A program made the translations under genes and the position numbers. The notes under the pieces were generated by a model. That model saw nothing but the letters and a program-made list of their open reading frames with translations. It had not been told where the DNA came from and did no database searches. Positions 7,426 to 15,289 of a stretch of 15,289 bases of DNA are shown piece after piece. The DNA comes from Pseudomonadota bacterium (GTDB taxonomy: Bacteria; Myxococcota; Myxococcia; Myxococcales; Myxococcaceae): assembly GCA_023424585.1 (NCBI GenBank), contig JAFADT010000571.1, positions 1 through 15,289 of the forward strand. The letters are read 5' to 3'. The stretch's first letter is position 1; the number at the start of each line of letters is the position of its first letter.

Positions 7426-7445
7426 TTCCACGCTTCGTGGAAGCG
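7426..7445. repeat. Two overlapping, mutually exclusive hairpins
   Basis: TTCCACG-CTT-CGTGGAA (7426-7442) is a perfect 7-bp inverted repeat with a 3-nt loop. CGCTTC-GTG-GAAGCG (7431-7445) is a perfect 6-bp inverted repeat sharing most of the same bases. An RNA could form one or the other, not both. On DNA it could be an operator whose centre is 23 bp from the neighbouring repeat at 7403-7419. No T tract follows, so it is not a standard terminator. Confidence 0.45.
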
Positions 7446-7466
7446 ACTGAAAAACCTTCACAAACG

Positions 7467-7477
7467 GTGGCTGCCAC
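7467..7477. repeat. Short palindrome GTGGC-T-GCCAC
   Basis: A perfect 5-bp inverted repeat about a single base, the third such element within 75 bp. On its own it would be unremarkable. Confidence 0.25.
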
Positions 7478-7581
7478 ACCGACCTCCTGCCCTCGGGGGC
7501 CGTGCGACTTCCAGCGGGGGTGAGGGGGGCGCGCAGGACGGCCGGGTGCCCGCCCGGCCGGGGGATGCGGGCGGGGTCGCC

Positions 7582-7636
7582 GGGTGTTCTCCCTCGACCT
7601 CTCCGGTCGCGCGCCTTTGCGTGCACCGGAACACCC
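7582..7636 (+). promoter_or_regulatory. Nested stem upstream of uvrA
   Basis: GGGTGTTC (7582-7589) and GAACACCC (7629-7636) are perfect 8-bp inverted repeats 39 bp apart, enclosing a hairpin CGACC-TCTCC-GGTCG (7595-7609). The outer element ends 22 nt before the uvrA ATG. It may be a structured mRNA leader or a pair of protein half-sites. GTTC/GAAC halves are reminiscent of SOS boxes, but the spacing is far too wide for a single LexA site. Confidence 0.35.
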
Positions 7637-7658
7637 TTTCAGTGATAAAGCGCGCCCC

Positions 7659-10532
7659 ATGTCCGAGCCCGACGTCATTTCCATCCGCGGTGCCAGGGAG
7701 CACAACCTCAAGACCGTCTCCCTGGACATCCCGAAGAAGAAGCTCGTGGTGTTCACCGGCGTGTCGGGCTCCGGCAAGAGCTCGCTCGCGTTCGACACGC
7801 TCTACGCGGAGGGCCAGCGCCGCTACGTGGAGAGCCTGTCCTCCTATGCGCGGCAGTTCCTGGGGCAGATGGAGAAGCCCCGCTACGACACGCTGCGGGG
7901 CCTGTCCCCCACCATCTCCATCGAGCAGAAGGCGGCCAGCAACAACCCGCGCTCCACGGTGGGCACCGTCACGGAGGTGCACGACTACCTGCGCGTGCTC
8001 TACGCCTCCATCGGGGTGCAGCACTGCCCCCAATGCGGCCGCAAGGTGGGCAAGCAGAGCGCCCAGCAGATCGTCGACGAGATCATGAAGCTGCCGGCGG
8101 GCACCAGGCTCCAGGTGCTGGCGCCCATCGTCACGAACCGCAAGGGTGAGCACAAGGACCTGCTGGCGGAGGCGCAGAAGCGCGGCTTCTCCCGCGCGCG
8201 CGTGGACGGCAAGGTGCGGGAGCTGGAGGAGCGCATCGAGCTGGACAAGAAGTCCAAGCACGACATCGCGCTCATCATCGACCGCCTGGTGTTGAAGCCG
8301 GACCTGCGCACGCGCCTGACGGACTCCGTGGAGACGGCGCTGCGCGAGGGCAAGGGCACGCTGATCCTCACGGACGAGAAGGGCGCGCTCGCGTCCGACC
8401 GCGTGATGAGCGAGCTGAACGCGTGCCCCGCGTGCGGCCTGTCCTTCGGGGACCTCACGCCGGCGTCGTTCTCCTTCAACAACCCGCTGGGCATGTGCAC
8501 GGACTGCAACGGCCTGGGCACCCGCCCGGAGATGGACCCGGACCTGCTGGTGCCGGACCCGAGCCGTAGCATCCGCGAGGGCGCCATCGAGCCGTGGGCC
8601 AGCGGCATGAACCGCGGCGAGGGCTGGACGGCGGACTTCGTGGAGAGCCTGGCGGCGGCGTTCAAGATCGACCTGGACGTGCCGTACGCGAAGCTGTCCA
8701 AGCGGGAGAAGGACGTCCTGATGAACGGCGCGAAGGGCAGGTCCTTCACCGTGCAGTGGGGCGACAACGGCCAGTACGACATGGAGTGGGAGGGCCTGCT
8801 CGCCCGCACCATGCGCAACTTCAAGACGACGACGTCGGAGGCGCGCAGGGCGGAGCTCCAGAAGTACTTCAGCGACAAGCCCTGCCCGTCCTGCAAGGGC
8901 GAGCGCCTGCGCCCGGAGAGCCGCGCGGTGAAGGTGCACCAGCGCACGCTGGTGGACCTGAGCCGGATGACCATCACGGAGGCGCGGACGTTCCTGACGC
9001 AGCTGGGCCTGAGCGCGCAGGAGGAGAAGATCGCCCACGAGCTGCTCAAGGAGATCCGCAGCCGCCTGTCCTTCCTGGTGGACGTGGGCCTGGGCTACCT
9101 CACCCTGGACCGCACCGCGTCCACGCTGTCCGGCGGGGAGAGCCAGCGCATCCGGCTGGCGTCGCAGATGGGCAGCGAGCTGACCGGCGTCATCTACATC
9201 CTGGACGAGCCCTCCATCGGCCTGCACCAGCGCGACAACGGCAAGCTCCTGGCCACGCTCAAGCGCCTGCGCGACCTGGGCAACTCCGTCATCGTCGTGG
9301 AGCACGACGAGGAGACGATGGAGGAGGCGGACTACCTGGTGGACTTCGGCCCCGGCGCGGGCGAGCTGGGCGGGCAGGTGGTGTCCCAGGGCACGCCCAG
9401 ACAGGTGATGGCGGACGAGCAGAGCCTCACCGGCGCGTACCTGTCCGGGCGCCAGGAGATCGAGATCCCCGAGGCGCGCCGCCCGGTGAACCCCAAGCAC
9501 CAGATCTCCATCGTGGGCGCGACGGAGAACAACCTGAAGAACGTGGACGTGGACATCCCGCTGGGCATCTTCACGGCGGTGACGGGCGTGTCCGGCGCGG
9601 GCAAGTCCACGCTGATCAACGAGATCCTCTACCCGGCGCTGGCGCGCGCGCTCTACGACAGCCGCGAGCCCATGGGGAAGCACAAGGCCATCAAGGGCCT
9701 GGAGCACCTGGACAAGGTCATCGACATCGACCAGCGCCCCATCGGCCGCACGCCGCGCAGCAACCCGGCCACGTACACCAAGGTGTTCGACGCCATCCGC
9801 GAGGTGTTCGCGATGACGCCGGAGGCCCGGACGTTCGGGTACGGCCCGGGCCGCTTCAGCTTCAACATCAAGGGCGGCCGCTGCGAGGCGTGCGAGGGCG
9901 ACGGCGTGAAGCTGGTGGAGATGCACTTCCTGGCGGACGTCTATGTCCCGTGCGAGGTCTGCAACGGCAAGCGCTTCAACGAGGCGACGCTGCGCGTGCG
10001 CTACAAGGGCAAGAACATCGCGGAGACGCTGGACCTGAGCGTGCGCGAGGCCATGGAGCACTTCGGCGCGCACAAGGACATCATGCGCGTGCTCCAGACG
10101 CTGGCCGACGTGGGCCTGGGCTACCTGCGGCTGGGCCAGCCCTCGCCCACGCTGTCCGGCGGTGAGGCGCAGCGCATCAAGCTCGCCCGGGAGCTGGCCC
10201 GGGTGGCCACCGGCCGCACGCTCTACATCCTGGACGAGCCCACCACGGGCCTGCACTTCGAGGACATCCGCAAGCTGCTCTCCGTGCTCAACCGGCTGGT
10301 GGAGGCGGGCAACAGCGTGCTCGTCATCGAGCACAACCTGGATGTCATCAAGAGCGCGGACTGGCTCATCGACCTGGGGCCGGAGGGCGGCTCGGGCGGC
10401 GGCAACGTCCTGGCCACCGGCACGCCGGAGGCCGTGGCGAAGGTGGAGGCCAGCCACACCGGCCGCTACCTCAAGCACGTGCTGGGCAAGTCGCGCCGGG
10501 CCCGCATCGGCAAGCGCGTGGACGCGGCCTGA
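7659..10532 (+). CDS. uvrA: UvrABC system protein A (excision-repair damage sensor)
   Basis: DNA-damage recognition ATPase of nucleotide excision repair, which acts as a dimer and loads UvrB. The product is 957 residues (E. coli about 940). N-terminal ATPase: Walker [10 protein letters not shown] (34-42), zinc module C256-x2-C259...C280-x2-C283, signature [10 protein letters not shown] (489-498), Walker B YILDEPS (513-519). C-terminal ATPase: Walker [10 protein letters not shown] (643-651), zinc module C742-x2-C745...C765-x2-C768, signature [10 protein letters not shown] (831-840), Walker B YILDEPT (856-862). Extra CxxC pairs occur at 123/126 and 409/412. All key residues are intact. ATG 7659 is chosen because [17 protein letters not shown] matches the family N terminus; the frame is open back to GTG 7584. 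There is no good Shine-Dalgarno. The peptide-transporter gene follows after 22 nt and may be co-transcribed. Confidence 0.98.
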   Translation: MSEPDVISIRGAREHNLKTVSLDIPKKKLVVFTGVSGSGKSSLAFDTLYAEGQRRYVESLSSYARQFLGQMEKPRYDTLRGLSPTISIEQKAASNNPRSTVGTVTEVHDYLRVLYASIGVQHCPQCGRKVGKQSAQQIVDEIMKLPAGTRLQVLAPIVTNRKGEHKDLLAEAQKRGFSRARVDGKVRELEERIELDKKSKHDIALIIDRLVLKPDLRTRLTDSVETALREGKGTLILTDEKGALASDRVMSELNACPACGLSFGDLTPASFSFNNPLGMCTDCNGLGTRPEMDPDLLVPDPSRSIREGAIEPWASGMNRGEGWTADFVESLAAAFKIDLDVPYAKLSKREKDVLMNGAKGRSFTVQWGDNGQYDMEWEGLLARTMRNFKTTTSEARRAELQKYFSDKPCPSCKGERLRPESRAVKVHQRTLVDLSRMTITEARTFLTQLGLSAQEEKIAHELLKEIRSRLSFLVDVGLGYLTLDRTASTLSGGESQRIRLASQMGSELTGVIYILDEPSIGLHQRDNGKLLATLKRLRDLGNSVIVVEHDEETMEEADYLVDFGPGAGELGGQVVSQGTPRQVMADEQSLTGAYLSGRQEIEIPEARRPVNPKHQISIVGATENNLKNVDVDIPLGIFTAVTGVSGAGKSTLINEILYPALARALYDSREPMGKHKAIKGLEHLDKVIDIDQRPIGRTPRSNPATYTKVFDAIREVFAMTPEARTFGYGPGRFSFNIKGGRCEACEGDGVKLVEMHFLADVYVPCEVCNGKRFNEATLRVRYKGKNIAETLDLSVREAMEHFGAHKDIMRVLQTLADVGLGYLRLGQPSPTLSGGEAQRIKLARELARVATGRTLYILDEPTTGLHFEDIRKLLSVLNRLVEAGNSVLVIEHNLDVIKSADWLIDLGPEGGSGGGNVLATGTPEAVAKVEASHTGRYLKHVLGKSRRARIGKRVDAA

Positions 10533-10554
10533 GGGGCCCCGGTAGGGTGGGGGC

Positions 10555-12003
10555 ATGGCCGAGACCTCGACCGCCCCCACCGCCCAGCGCTTCCCGCCCC
10601 AGATTCCCTACATCATCGGGAACGAGGCCTGTGAGCGCTTCAGCTTCTACGGGATGCGGAACATCCTCACGGTGTTCTTCATCGACTACCTCCTGCGCAC
10701 GCACGTGCCGGAGACGGCGGCGCGGGAGGCGCAGGCGAAGAGCCTGATGCACCTGTTCATGGCGGGGGTGTACTTCTTCCCGCTCATCGGCGGCTACCTG
10801 GCGGACCGCTTCTTCGGGAAGTTCCACACCATCTTCGTGCTGAGCCTCGTGTACTGCGGCGGGCACGCGTGCCTGGCGCTCTTCGAGGACAACGCCACGG
10901 GCTTCTACACGGGCCTGACGCTGATCGCGATCGGCTCCGGCGGCATCAAGCCGTGCGTGTCCGCGATGGTGGGCGACCAGTTCACGGAGAAGAACAAGCA
11001 CCTGGTGAAGAAGGTCTTCGCCATCTTCTACTGGACCATCAACTTCGGGTCGTTCTTCGCGTCGCTGTTCATCCCGCTGCTGATGCAGAAGTACGGGCCG
11101 GCGGTGGCCTTCGGCGTGCCGGGCATCCTGATGTTCCTGGCGACGGTCATCTTCTGGGCGGGCCGCAAGCACTACGTGCTGGTGCCGCCCACGGGCCGCA
11201 ACCCGCACTCGTTCTTCAAGGTGCTGGCCAGCGCGTCCCGGGGCCGGGCCGTGGAGGGCGGCACCTGGCTGGACAGGGCGAAGGCGGAGCACCCGGCGGA
11301 GGCGGTGGAGGGCGTGAAGGCGGTGTTCCGCGTGTCCGCGCTGCTCCTGCCCTTCGTGCCCTTCTTCTGGATGCTGTTTGATCAGAAGGCGTCCACCTGG
11401 GTGGTGCAGGCGCGGTCCATGGACCCCAACGTGGGCGGCATCGTGTTCCAGCCCAGCCAGATGCAGTTCATCAACCCCATGCTGGTGATGCTGCTCATCC
11501 CCTTCCTGACGGCCGTGGTGTACCCGGCCTTCCAGCGGATGGGCTGGGAGCTGACGCCGCTCAGGCGCATGCCCCTGGGGCTCATCATCGGCGCCGCGTC
11601 GTTCGTCATCGCGGGCTTCTTCCAGGTGGCCATGGAGGGCGGCCAGACGCTGAACATCGCGTGGCAGCTGTTGCCGTACATCGTGCTGACGGTGGCGGAG
11701 ATCCTCGTGTCCACCACGGGCCTGGAGTTCGCGTACACGCAGGCGCCCCGGGAGATGAAGGGCACCATCCAGAGCGTGTGGCTGGTGACGAACACGCTGG
11801 CGAACGTGGCGGTGGCCATCGCCGCGGCGCTCAACGTCTTCACGGGCGCCGCGCAGTTCTTCTTCTACGCGGCCCTGGCCGCGGCGGCCGGCGTGGGCAT
11901 GGCGCTGGTGGCCCGCCGCTACGTGGTGCGGGACTACTTCCAGGCGGACGCGCAGGCCCCCATGGACGGCCGCAACCCCGCCGTGGAGCCCAGGCCGGCC
12001 TAG
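10555..12003 (+). CDS. POT/PTR2-family proton-dependent oligopeptide transporter
   Basis: Inner-membrane major-facilitator protein of 482 residues that imports di- and tripeptides with protons. Its N terminus carries the POT signature ExxERFxxYG as E24-AC-E27-R28-F29-S-F31-Y32-G33, with Phe for the first Tyr. The PTR2 motif GGIKPCVSAMVGDQF is at 129-143 and FYWTINFGSFFAS at 158-170. The central FWMLFDQKASTW (271-282) and GLEFAYTQAP (389-398) are also typical, and the overall motif set resembles animal PepT1 and its bacterial relatives. About a dozen hydrophobic segments span the protein, and a charged cytoplasmic loop lies at about 204-252. ATG 10555 is the first in-frame Met 22 nt after the uvrA stop; the preceding G-rich TAGGGTGGGGG is a weak RBS. 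Its stop codon shares CTAG with the opposite-strand kinase. Substrate choice within POT (peptides, nitrate or others) cannot be fixed from sequence alone. Confidence 0.94.
   Translation: MAETSTAPTAQRFPPQIPYIIGNEACERFSFYGMRNILTVFFIDYLLRTHVPETAAREAQAKSLMHLFMAGVYFFPLIGGYLADRFFGKFHTIFVLSLVYCGGHACLALFEDNATGFYTGLTLIAIGSGGIKPCVSAMVGDQFTEKNKHLVKKVFAIFYWTINFGSFFASLFIPLLMQKYGPAVAFGVPGILMFLATVIFWAGRKHYVLVPPTGRNPHSFFKVLASASRGRAVEGGTWLDRAKAEHPAEAVEGVKAVFRVSALLLPFVPFFWMLFDQKASTWVVQARSMDPNVGGIVFQPSQMQFINPMLVMLLIPFLTAVVYPAFQRMGWELTPLRRMPLGLIIGAASFVIAGFFQVAMEGGQTLNIAWQLLPYIVLTVAEILVSTTGLEFAYTQAPREMKGTIQSVWLVTNTLANVAVAIAAALNVFTGAAQFFFYAALAAAAGVGMALVARRYVVRDYFQADAQAPMDGRNPAVEPRPA
12000..12003. other. CTAG shared by two convergent stop codons
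   Basis: The palindrome CTAG gives TAG on the plus strand (12001-12003) ending the transporter and TAG on the minus strand (12002-12000) ending the kinase. The two reading frames therefore overlap by exactly 4 bp with no intergenic terminator. Confidence 0.9.
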
Positions 12004-14222
12004 GGTCCCGCCCGCGCGGCCGGCTCCGCCGGGGGTGACGCGGGGTGCCCCCGGCGGGGGAGCTCCACCGTGAAGAGGGCGCCCCGACCCGCCTCGCTCT
12101 CGACCCGGACCGAGCCCCCCAGCCGCTCCACGAGCTGGTTCACGATGTGGAGGCCCAGGCCCAGCCCCCCGTAGTGGCGCGACGACACCCCGCGCTCGAA
12201 GGCCCGGAAGATGCGCGCGTGCCGCTCCGCCGGGATGCCGATGCCCTGATCCCGGACCTCCAGGCGGGCCGTCACGGCGTCCCCCTCCACCCGGACCGCG
12301 ATGGGCCTCCCCTCGCCGTACTTGATCGCGTTCGAGAGCAGGTTGGTGACGATCTGCTCCAGGCGCGACCGGTCCCACACGCCCGGCATCGCCGTGTCGG
12401 CGTGGACCTGGAGCCGGGTGCCCGACGTGGCCAGCTCGGGGGCGAAGCGCGCCGCGATGTCCCGGACCAGCGCGGCGAGGTCCACCTCCTCGAACTCGAG
12501 CTCGAGCCGCCCGGCCTGGATGCGGGAGACGTCCAGCAGGGTGTTGATGAGCTTCGCCATCCGCTTCGCCTGACGCTCGATGACCTCCAGCGAGTGGCTC
12601 ACGGCCTCCAACGGCGCGGTCCGGAGCGCGCCGGTCCGGGCGAGGCGCAGCAGGCCCTGCACGGACAGCTGGAGGGACGTGACCGGCGTCTTCAGCTCAT
12701 GGGAGGCGATGGAGAGGAACTCATCCCGCAGGCCAATCGCCAGCTGGGCCTGCTGATACAGGCGGGCGTTGTCCAGGGCCATCGCCGCGCGGCGGTCCAC
12801 CTCCTGCGCGAGCGCGAAGTCCGCCGGGCCATACCGGCCGCCGCCCTTCAGGCGGGCGAGCGTGAGCGCGCCGAGCGCATGCCCCCGCGCGAGCAGCGGC
12901 ACCGAGATCCAGGACTGGAACTCGACGACCTCGGACAGGCCCTGTCCGTCGCGGACGCAGCCCAGCGACATGGAGGCGCAGCCCTCCGGGCAGAACTCCG
13001 GCTCGGCCAGGCGGAGCACCCGCCCCGGGCCATGCTCGGCCTCCAGGTCCGGCAGCGAGCAGTGCATCCGCGCGGGCGCGGTGGCGCGCAGCGCGTCGGA
13101 GCGGGCCTCGGTGATGCGCTGGAAGGCGTGGCCTCCGTCCAGCAAGTCCACCGCGCACCAGTCGGCGAACCGCTGGACGGTCAGCGCGGCCACGCTCCGC
13201 AGCGCGGCCTCGGGGGCGAGCGAGCCGGTGAGCAGCCCGGACGCCTCCGCCAGGAGCGCGGACCGCCCCTCCTGCTCCTCCGCGCGGGCGCGCGCCTGCT
13301 GCTCCCGCTGGAAGGTCTGGTCGCGCTCCTGCTCGGTCCGGCGGTGCGCGGTGATGTCGATGCCGGTGCCGATGACGTACTCAATCGCGCCCGACTCGCC
13401 GCGCAGGACGTTGCTGGACCAGGAGATGAGGCGGCGCTCGCCCGTGCGTGTCAGCCAGTGATGCTCGGTGTGCTCGCTCCCCAGCCCGGCCGCGAGCATG
13501 GCGAAGTTCCTTTCAATCCGCGCCGCTTCGTCCGGCGGAGGGAGCCGCGTCCAGAAGTGCGCGCCGCGCAGCTCCTCGAAGGAGCAGCCCGTCATCTCCT
13601 GGCACGCCCGGTTGAAGCGGACGATCCGCCCTTCGGGATCCAGGACGATCACCAGGGCGCGGGCCGTGTCCAGGACCGCCGAGCTGAAGTCCCGCTCGCG
13701 CTGGAGCGCGCGCTCGCTGTCCAGGGCCCGCGCGAAGAGCTGCCGGTGGACGAGCGCGGTGCGGAGCACGCCGCCGAGCCGCTCCATCATGCCCCGGTAT
13801 TGCCGCGGCAGCCGAGGCTCGCCGTCGAAGTACAGCAGCAGCACGCTGGGAGGGGCCCCGGCGTCGTCGATGGGCACGGACCACCGCACGAGCCCCGGCG
13901 AGTCCAGCTCCGGATAGGGCAGGTCGACCCAGAGGGGCGCTGGCAGCCCCGGCCGCGGGGGCAGCTCCGGAATCGGGAGCTGGCGGGACGCCGCGGACAG
14001 CCCGCTCGCGCCCAGGAGCCCGACCCGCCCCCGCGCATCCGGCTGGAGCCAGAGGGCGACCGCGCACCCCAGCCGCTCCGAGGCCCGGGCCAGGAAGTCG
14101 TCGGCGGGCTCGTGGGGATCCAGCAGGTCGAGCGCCGCGACGGTGAGCTCCTGGAGCACGCTCAGCAGCGCGAGCTGCTCCTCGGTGAGCTTGGGGTCCC
14201 CGTCCGCGCCATGGTGCGCCAT
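12000..14222 (-). CDS. Soluble GAF-PAS-GAF histidine kinase, FIST-linked
   Basis: Sensor kinase of 740 residues from ATG 14222. Domains in order: a GAF-like N-terminal region (about 20-160); a short coiled coil; a PAS domain (about 178-290, with IVLDPEGRIVRFNRA and the PAC end GTGIDITAHRR); a coiled coil rich in Glu/Arg/Gln (about 294-320); a second GAF (about 325-490, opening with FADWCAVDLL); HisKA with H508 in ASHELKTPVTS; and an ATPase with N-box (NLLSNAIKYG), G1 box DQGIGIP (658-664) and G2 box GGLGLGLHI. All catalytic motifs are intact. No membrane segment is seen. The second GAF holds a cluster of C388, C411, C415 and C422. ATG 14222 has GAGG 6 nt upstream (14229-14232); GTG 14234 is an alternative with no spacer. 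It lies 16 nt downstream of a FIST gene, so FIST probably supplies its signal. The partner response regulator is not in the window. Confidence 0.93.
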   Translation of the reverse strand: MAHHGADGDPKLTEEQLALLSVLQELTVAALDLLDPHEPADDFLARASERLGCAVALWLQPDARGRVGLLGASGLSAASRQLPIPELPPRPGLPAPLWVDLPYPELDSPGLVRWSVPIDDAGAPPSVLLLYFDGEPRLPRQYRGMMERLGGVLRTALVHRQLFARALDSERALQRERDFSSAVLDTARALVIVLDPEGRIVRFNRACQEMTGCSFEELRGAHFWTRLPPPDEAARIERNFAMLAAGLGSEHTEHHWLTRTGERRLISWSSNVLRGESGAIEYVIGTGIDITAHRRTEQERDQTFQREQQARARAEEQEGRSALLAEASGLLTGSLAPEAALRSVAALTVQRFADWCAVDLLDGGHAFQRITEARSDALRATAPARMHCSLPDLEAEHGPGRVLRLAEPEFCPEGCASMSLGCVRDGQGLSEVVEFQSWISVPLLARGHALGALTLARLKGGGRYGPADFALAQEVDRRAAMALDNARLYQQAQLAIGLRDEFLSIASHELKTPVTSLQLSVQGLLRLARTGALRTAPLEAVSHSLEVIERQAKRMAKLINTLLDVSRIQAGRLELEFEEVDLAALVRDIAARFAPELATSGTRLQVHADTAMPGVWDRSRLEQIVTNLLSNAIKYGEGRPIAVRVEGDAVTARLEVRDQGIGIPAERHARIFRAFERGVSSRHYGGLGLGLHIVNQLVERLGGSVRVESEAGRGALFTVELPRRGHPASPPAEPAARAGP

Positions 14223-14238
14223 GCGCCACCTCACTCCC

Positions 14239-15289
14239 TCATCCAGGCAGGGCGACCACCACCGATGTCTTGTTGTGGAACTGGGGGGCCCCGCCTCCCA
14301 TGGCCCCCACCTCGCCCAGGGTCAGGCAGCCCACGACCGGGACACCCGCTCCGAGCGCGTCCTGGAACCTCGAAAGCTCGTCCCGGACGCCCTCCTCCCC
14401 CAGGAGGAGGTAGCGGGAGACGCAGTCGAACACCACCGCGCCGCCCAGCGGGCCGGGGGTCGACTCCCGGGCCTGGGTGGCGGCGCGGCCCGCGGCGTCG
14501 AGCAGCTCCGCGCGCCGACCCTCCATCACGCGGACCAGGGAGCCGTCCGGGACCTCGGCGATACAGCGGACCGAGCCATCGGGCTCGACGGCCAGCGGGT
14601 CGCGGATCACGAACTCGCCGTTGGCCTGCGGAATCCCCAGCGGGTGGGTCATCGCGAAGCGGGGGAAGCGCTGCGCGTCCAGGGCGTCCCCCCTGCGCTC
14701 GGCGGTGTGCCGGTAGACCTCGAAGGCGCGCTCGTAGTCGAGCTCGACGGCGGTCGGGCCCCGGGCCTTCGTGACCTGCGAGGGCGGACCATACGGAGAC
14801 CAGCCGTGCTGGAGGCCCACGCCGAACGGCGACTGGGCGTCCAAGGCGATCACGACCACCTGGTCCTGATAGGCGTGCCCCCGGGTGAACTGGGCCGTCT
14901 TCACGAACCGGACGTCGTTGCCCGCGCCGCCGCCCGCCCAGCGGACGCCCGCGCCCGCCTCCTGTTGGGCCCCGCGCACGACCTCCGTCGGGTTGCCGCT
15001 CAGCGCGTCCGGCAGGACGAACAGCATCCGCCGGTATCCGGGCGGCTTGGGAGGCAGCCGGCCGAAGGCCTCGGCCACCGCCGCGCGCCCGGCCGCCCGC
15101 GGGCTCACGCTGACCGGCCCGCCCATGCCCACGCCGACGCGGAAGTCGCCGCCGAGGAAGAGCGCGATGACCAGGCCCTGGAGCAGCAGCTCCGTCCCAG
15201 CGAAGACGCCCGCCGCGCAGCCCCCGGCCCAGGGGATGTCCCCGAGCGTCGCGCCAACTGCCGACGCCAGCGCCGCGGCGTCGTACTGG
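14239..15289 (-). CDS. FIST-domain sensory protein, 5'-truncated by window edge
   Basis: Signal-transduction protein carrying FIST N and FIST C domains, a predicted small-ligand (possibly amino-acid) sensory module named from F-box and intracellular signalling proteins. The 349 visible residues run in from the right edge: the frame is open past the internal ATG at 15132, and the upstream residues (GDIPWAGGCAAGVFAG, then LVIALFLGGDFRVGVG) are FIST N sequence, so 15132 is not the start. Typical FIST features include GNPTEVVRGAQQ, GGGAGND, the HPLGIP segment opening FIST C, and the C-terminal VVGCLTLGEVG ... FHNKTSVVVALPG. Roughly 30-50 N-terminal residues are probably missing, judging from usual family length. 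No signal peptide can be assessed. The stop lies 16 nt before the kinase start, indicating one transcript with FIST first. The ligand is unknown. Confidence 0.9.
   Translation of the reverse strand, partial: QYDAAALASAVGATLGDIPWAGGCAAGVFAGTELLLQGLVIALFLGGDFRVGVGMGGPVSVSPRAAGRAAVAEAFGRLPPKPPGYRRMLFVLPDALSGNPTEVVRGAQQEAGAGVRWAGGGAGNDVRFVKTAQFTRGHAYQDQVVVIALDAQSPFGVGLQHGWSPYGPPSQVTKARGPTAVELDYERAFEVYRHTAERRGDALDAQRFPRFAMTHPLGIPQANGEFVIRDPLAVEPDGSVRCIAEVPDGSLVRVMEGRRAELLDAAGRAATQARESTPGPLGGAVVFDCVSRYLLLGEEGVRDELSRFQDALGAGVPVVGCLTLGEVGAMGGGAPQFHNKTSVVVALPG

Larger units (their letters stand above)
7241..7658. other. 418-bp divergent intergenic region
   Basis: This region separates the minus-strand lipoprotein gene from plus-strand uvrA and must hold both promoters. 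The segment at about 7395-7470 is visibly more AT-rich than its surroundings and carries a cluster of perfect inverted repeats, listed separately. I found no convincing small gene, sigma-54 site or LexA/SOS box of a form I recognise. Open frames crossing it on the minus strand are antisense extensions of uvrA shadows. Confidence 0.6.

Noticed and set aside
7426..7455. A Rho-independent terminator at the TTCCACG/CGTGGAA hairpin
   Set aside because: The plus strand is followed by an A run, not a T run, and no gene ends nearby on either strand.
7466..7490. A sigma-54 -24/-12 promoter for the lipoprotein gene (minus-strand GTGGCAGCCACCGTTTGTG)
   Set aside because: The GG element is present but no GC lies at the required 10-bp spacing.
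7582..7636. A LexA/SOS box upstream of uvrA
   Set aside because: GTTC and GAAC halves are present but about 39 bp apart, which does not fit any LexA operator I know.
7458..10580. A 1040-codon open frame on the minus strand across uvrA
   Set aside because: It mirrors the entire intact uvrA coding sequence and has low-complexity composition, so it is a GC-bias shadow.
10471..12378. A 635-codon open frame on the minus strand across the peptide transporter
   Set aside because: It is antisense to a transporter with clear POT motifs and crosses the junction with the kinase gene; it is His/Arg/Ala-rich with no domain.
12045..14774. A 909-codon open frame on the plus strand across the kinase and FIST genes
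   Set aside because: It spans two well-supported minus-strand genes and has no recognisable domain.

Overview
The window comes from a high-GC (roughly 70% by eye), gene-dense bacterial chromosome with a strong GC bias at third codon positions. A large lipoprotein of tandem choice-of-anchor D repeats plus a VWA domain, several cytoplasmic sensor kinases and a FIST-kinase pair suggest a myxobacterium (Corallococcus/Myxococcus type). That placement is inference, not proof. No mobile element, CRISPR array, rRNA or tRNA was seen.

Layout. (1) 1-3282, plus strand: a LysR-family regulator cut by the left edge, a secreted PAP2-type phosphatase, about 0.4 kb without a convincing gene, and a cytoplasmic receiver-histidine kinase. 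(2) 3272-7240, minus strand: a six-repeat, VWA-containing lipoprotein followed 75 nt downstream by a metallophosphoesterase with strong motif resemblance to eukaryotic RNA lariat debranching enzyme (Dbr1). The phosphoesterase and the receiver-kinase converge and overlap by 11 bp. (3) 7241-7658: a divergent intergenic region, relatively AT-rich in its middle, with several perfect inverted repeats, two of them mutually exclusive. (4) 7659-12003, plus strand: uvrA and, 22 nt later, a POT/PTR2 peptide transporter. (5) 12000-15289, minus strand: a FIST sensory protein (cut by the right edge) and, 16 nt downstream, a GAF-PAS-GAF histidine kinase, apparently one operon. The kinase and the transporter share a CTAG whose two strands supply both stop codons.

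How the genes work together. The clearest functional unit is the FIST protein plus soluble kinase: probable ligand sensing feeding a phosphorelay whose response regulator lies outside the window. The lipoprotein and the phosphoesterase may be co-transcribed, but nothing in the sequence links their functions. UvrA is a complete housekeeping nucleotide-excision-repair protein. Most of the window is ordinary chromosome. The points most worth a second look are the Dbr1-like phosphoesterase with an Asn in the catalytic-His position, the repeat-rich uvrA upstream region, the cysteine cluster in the FIST-linked kinase and the FIST-kinase pairing itself.
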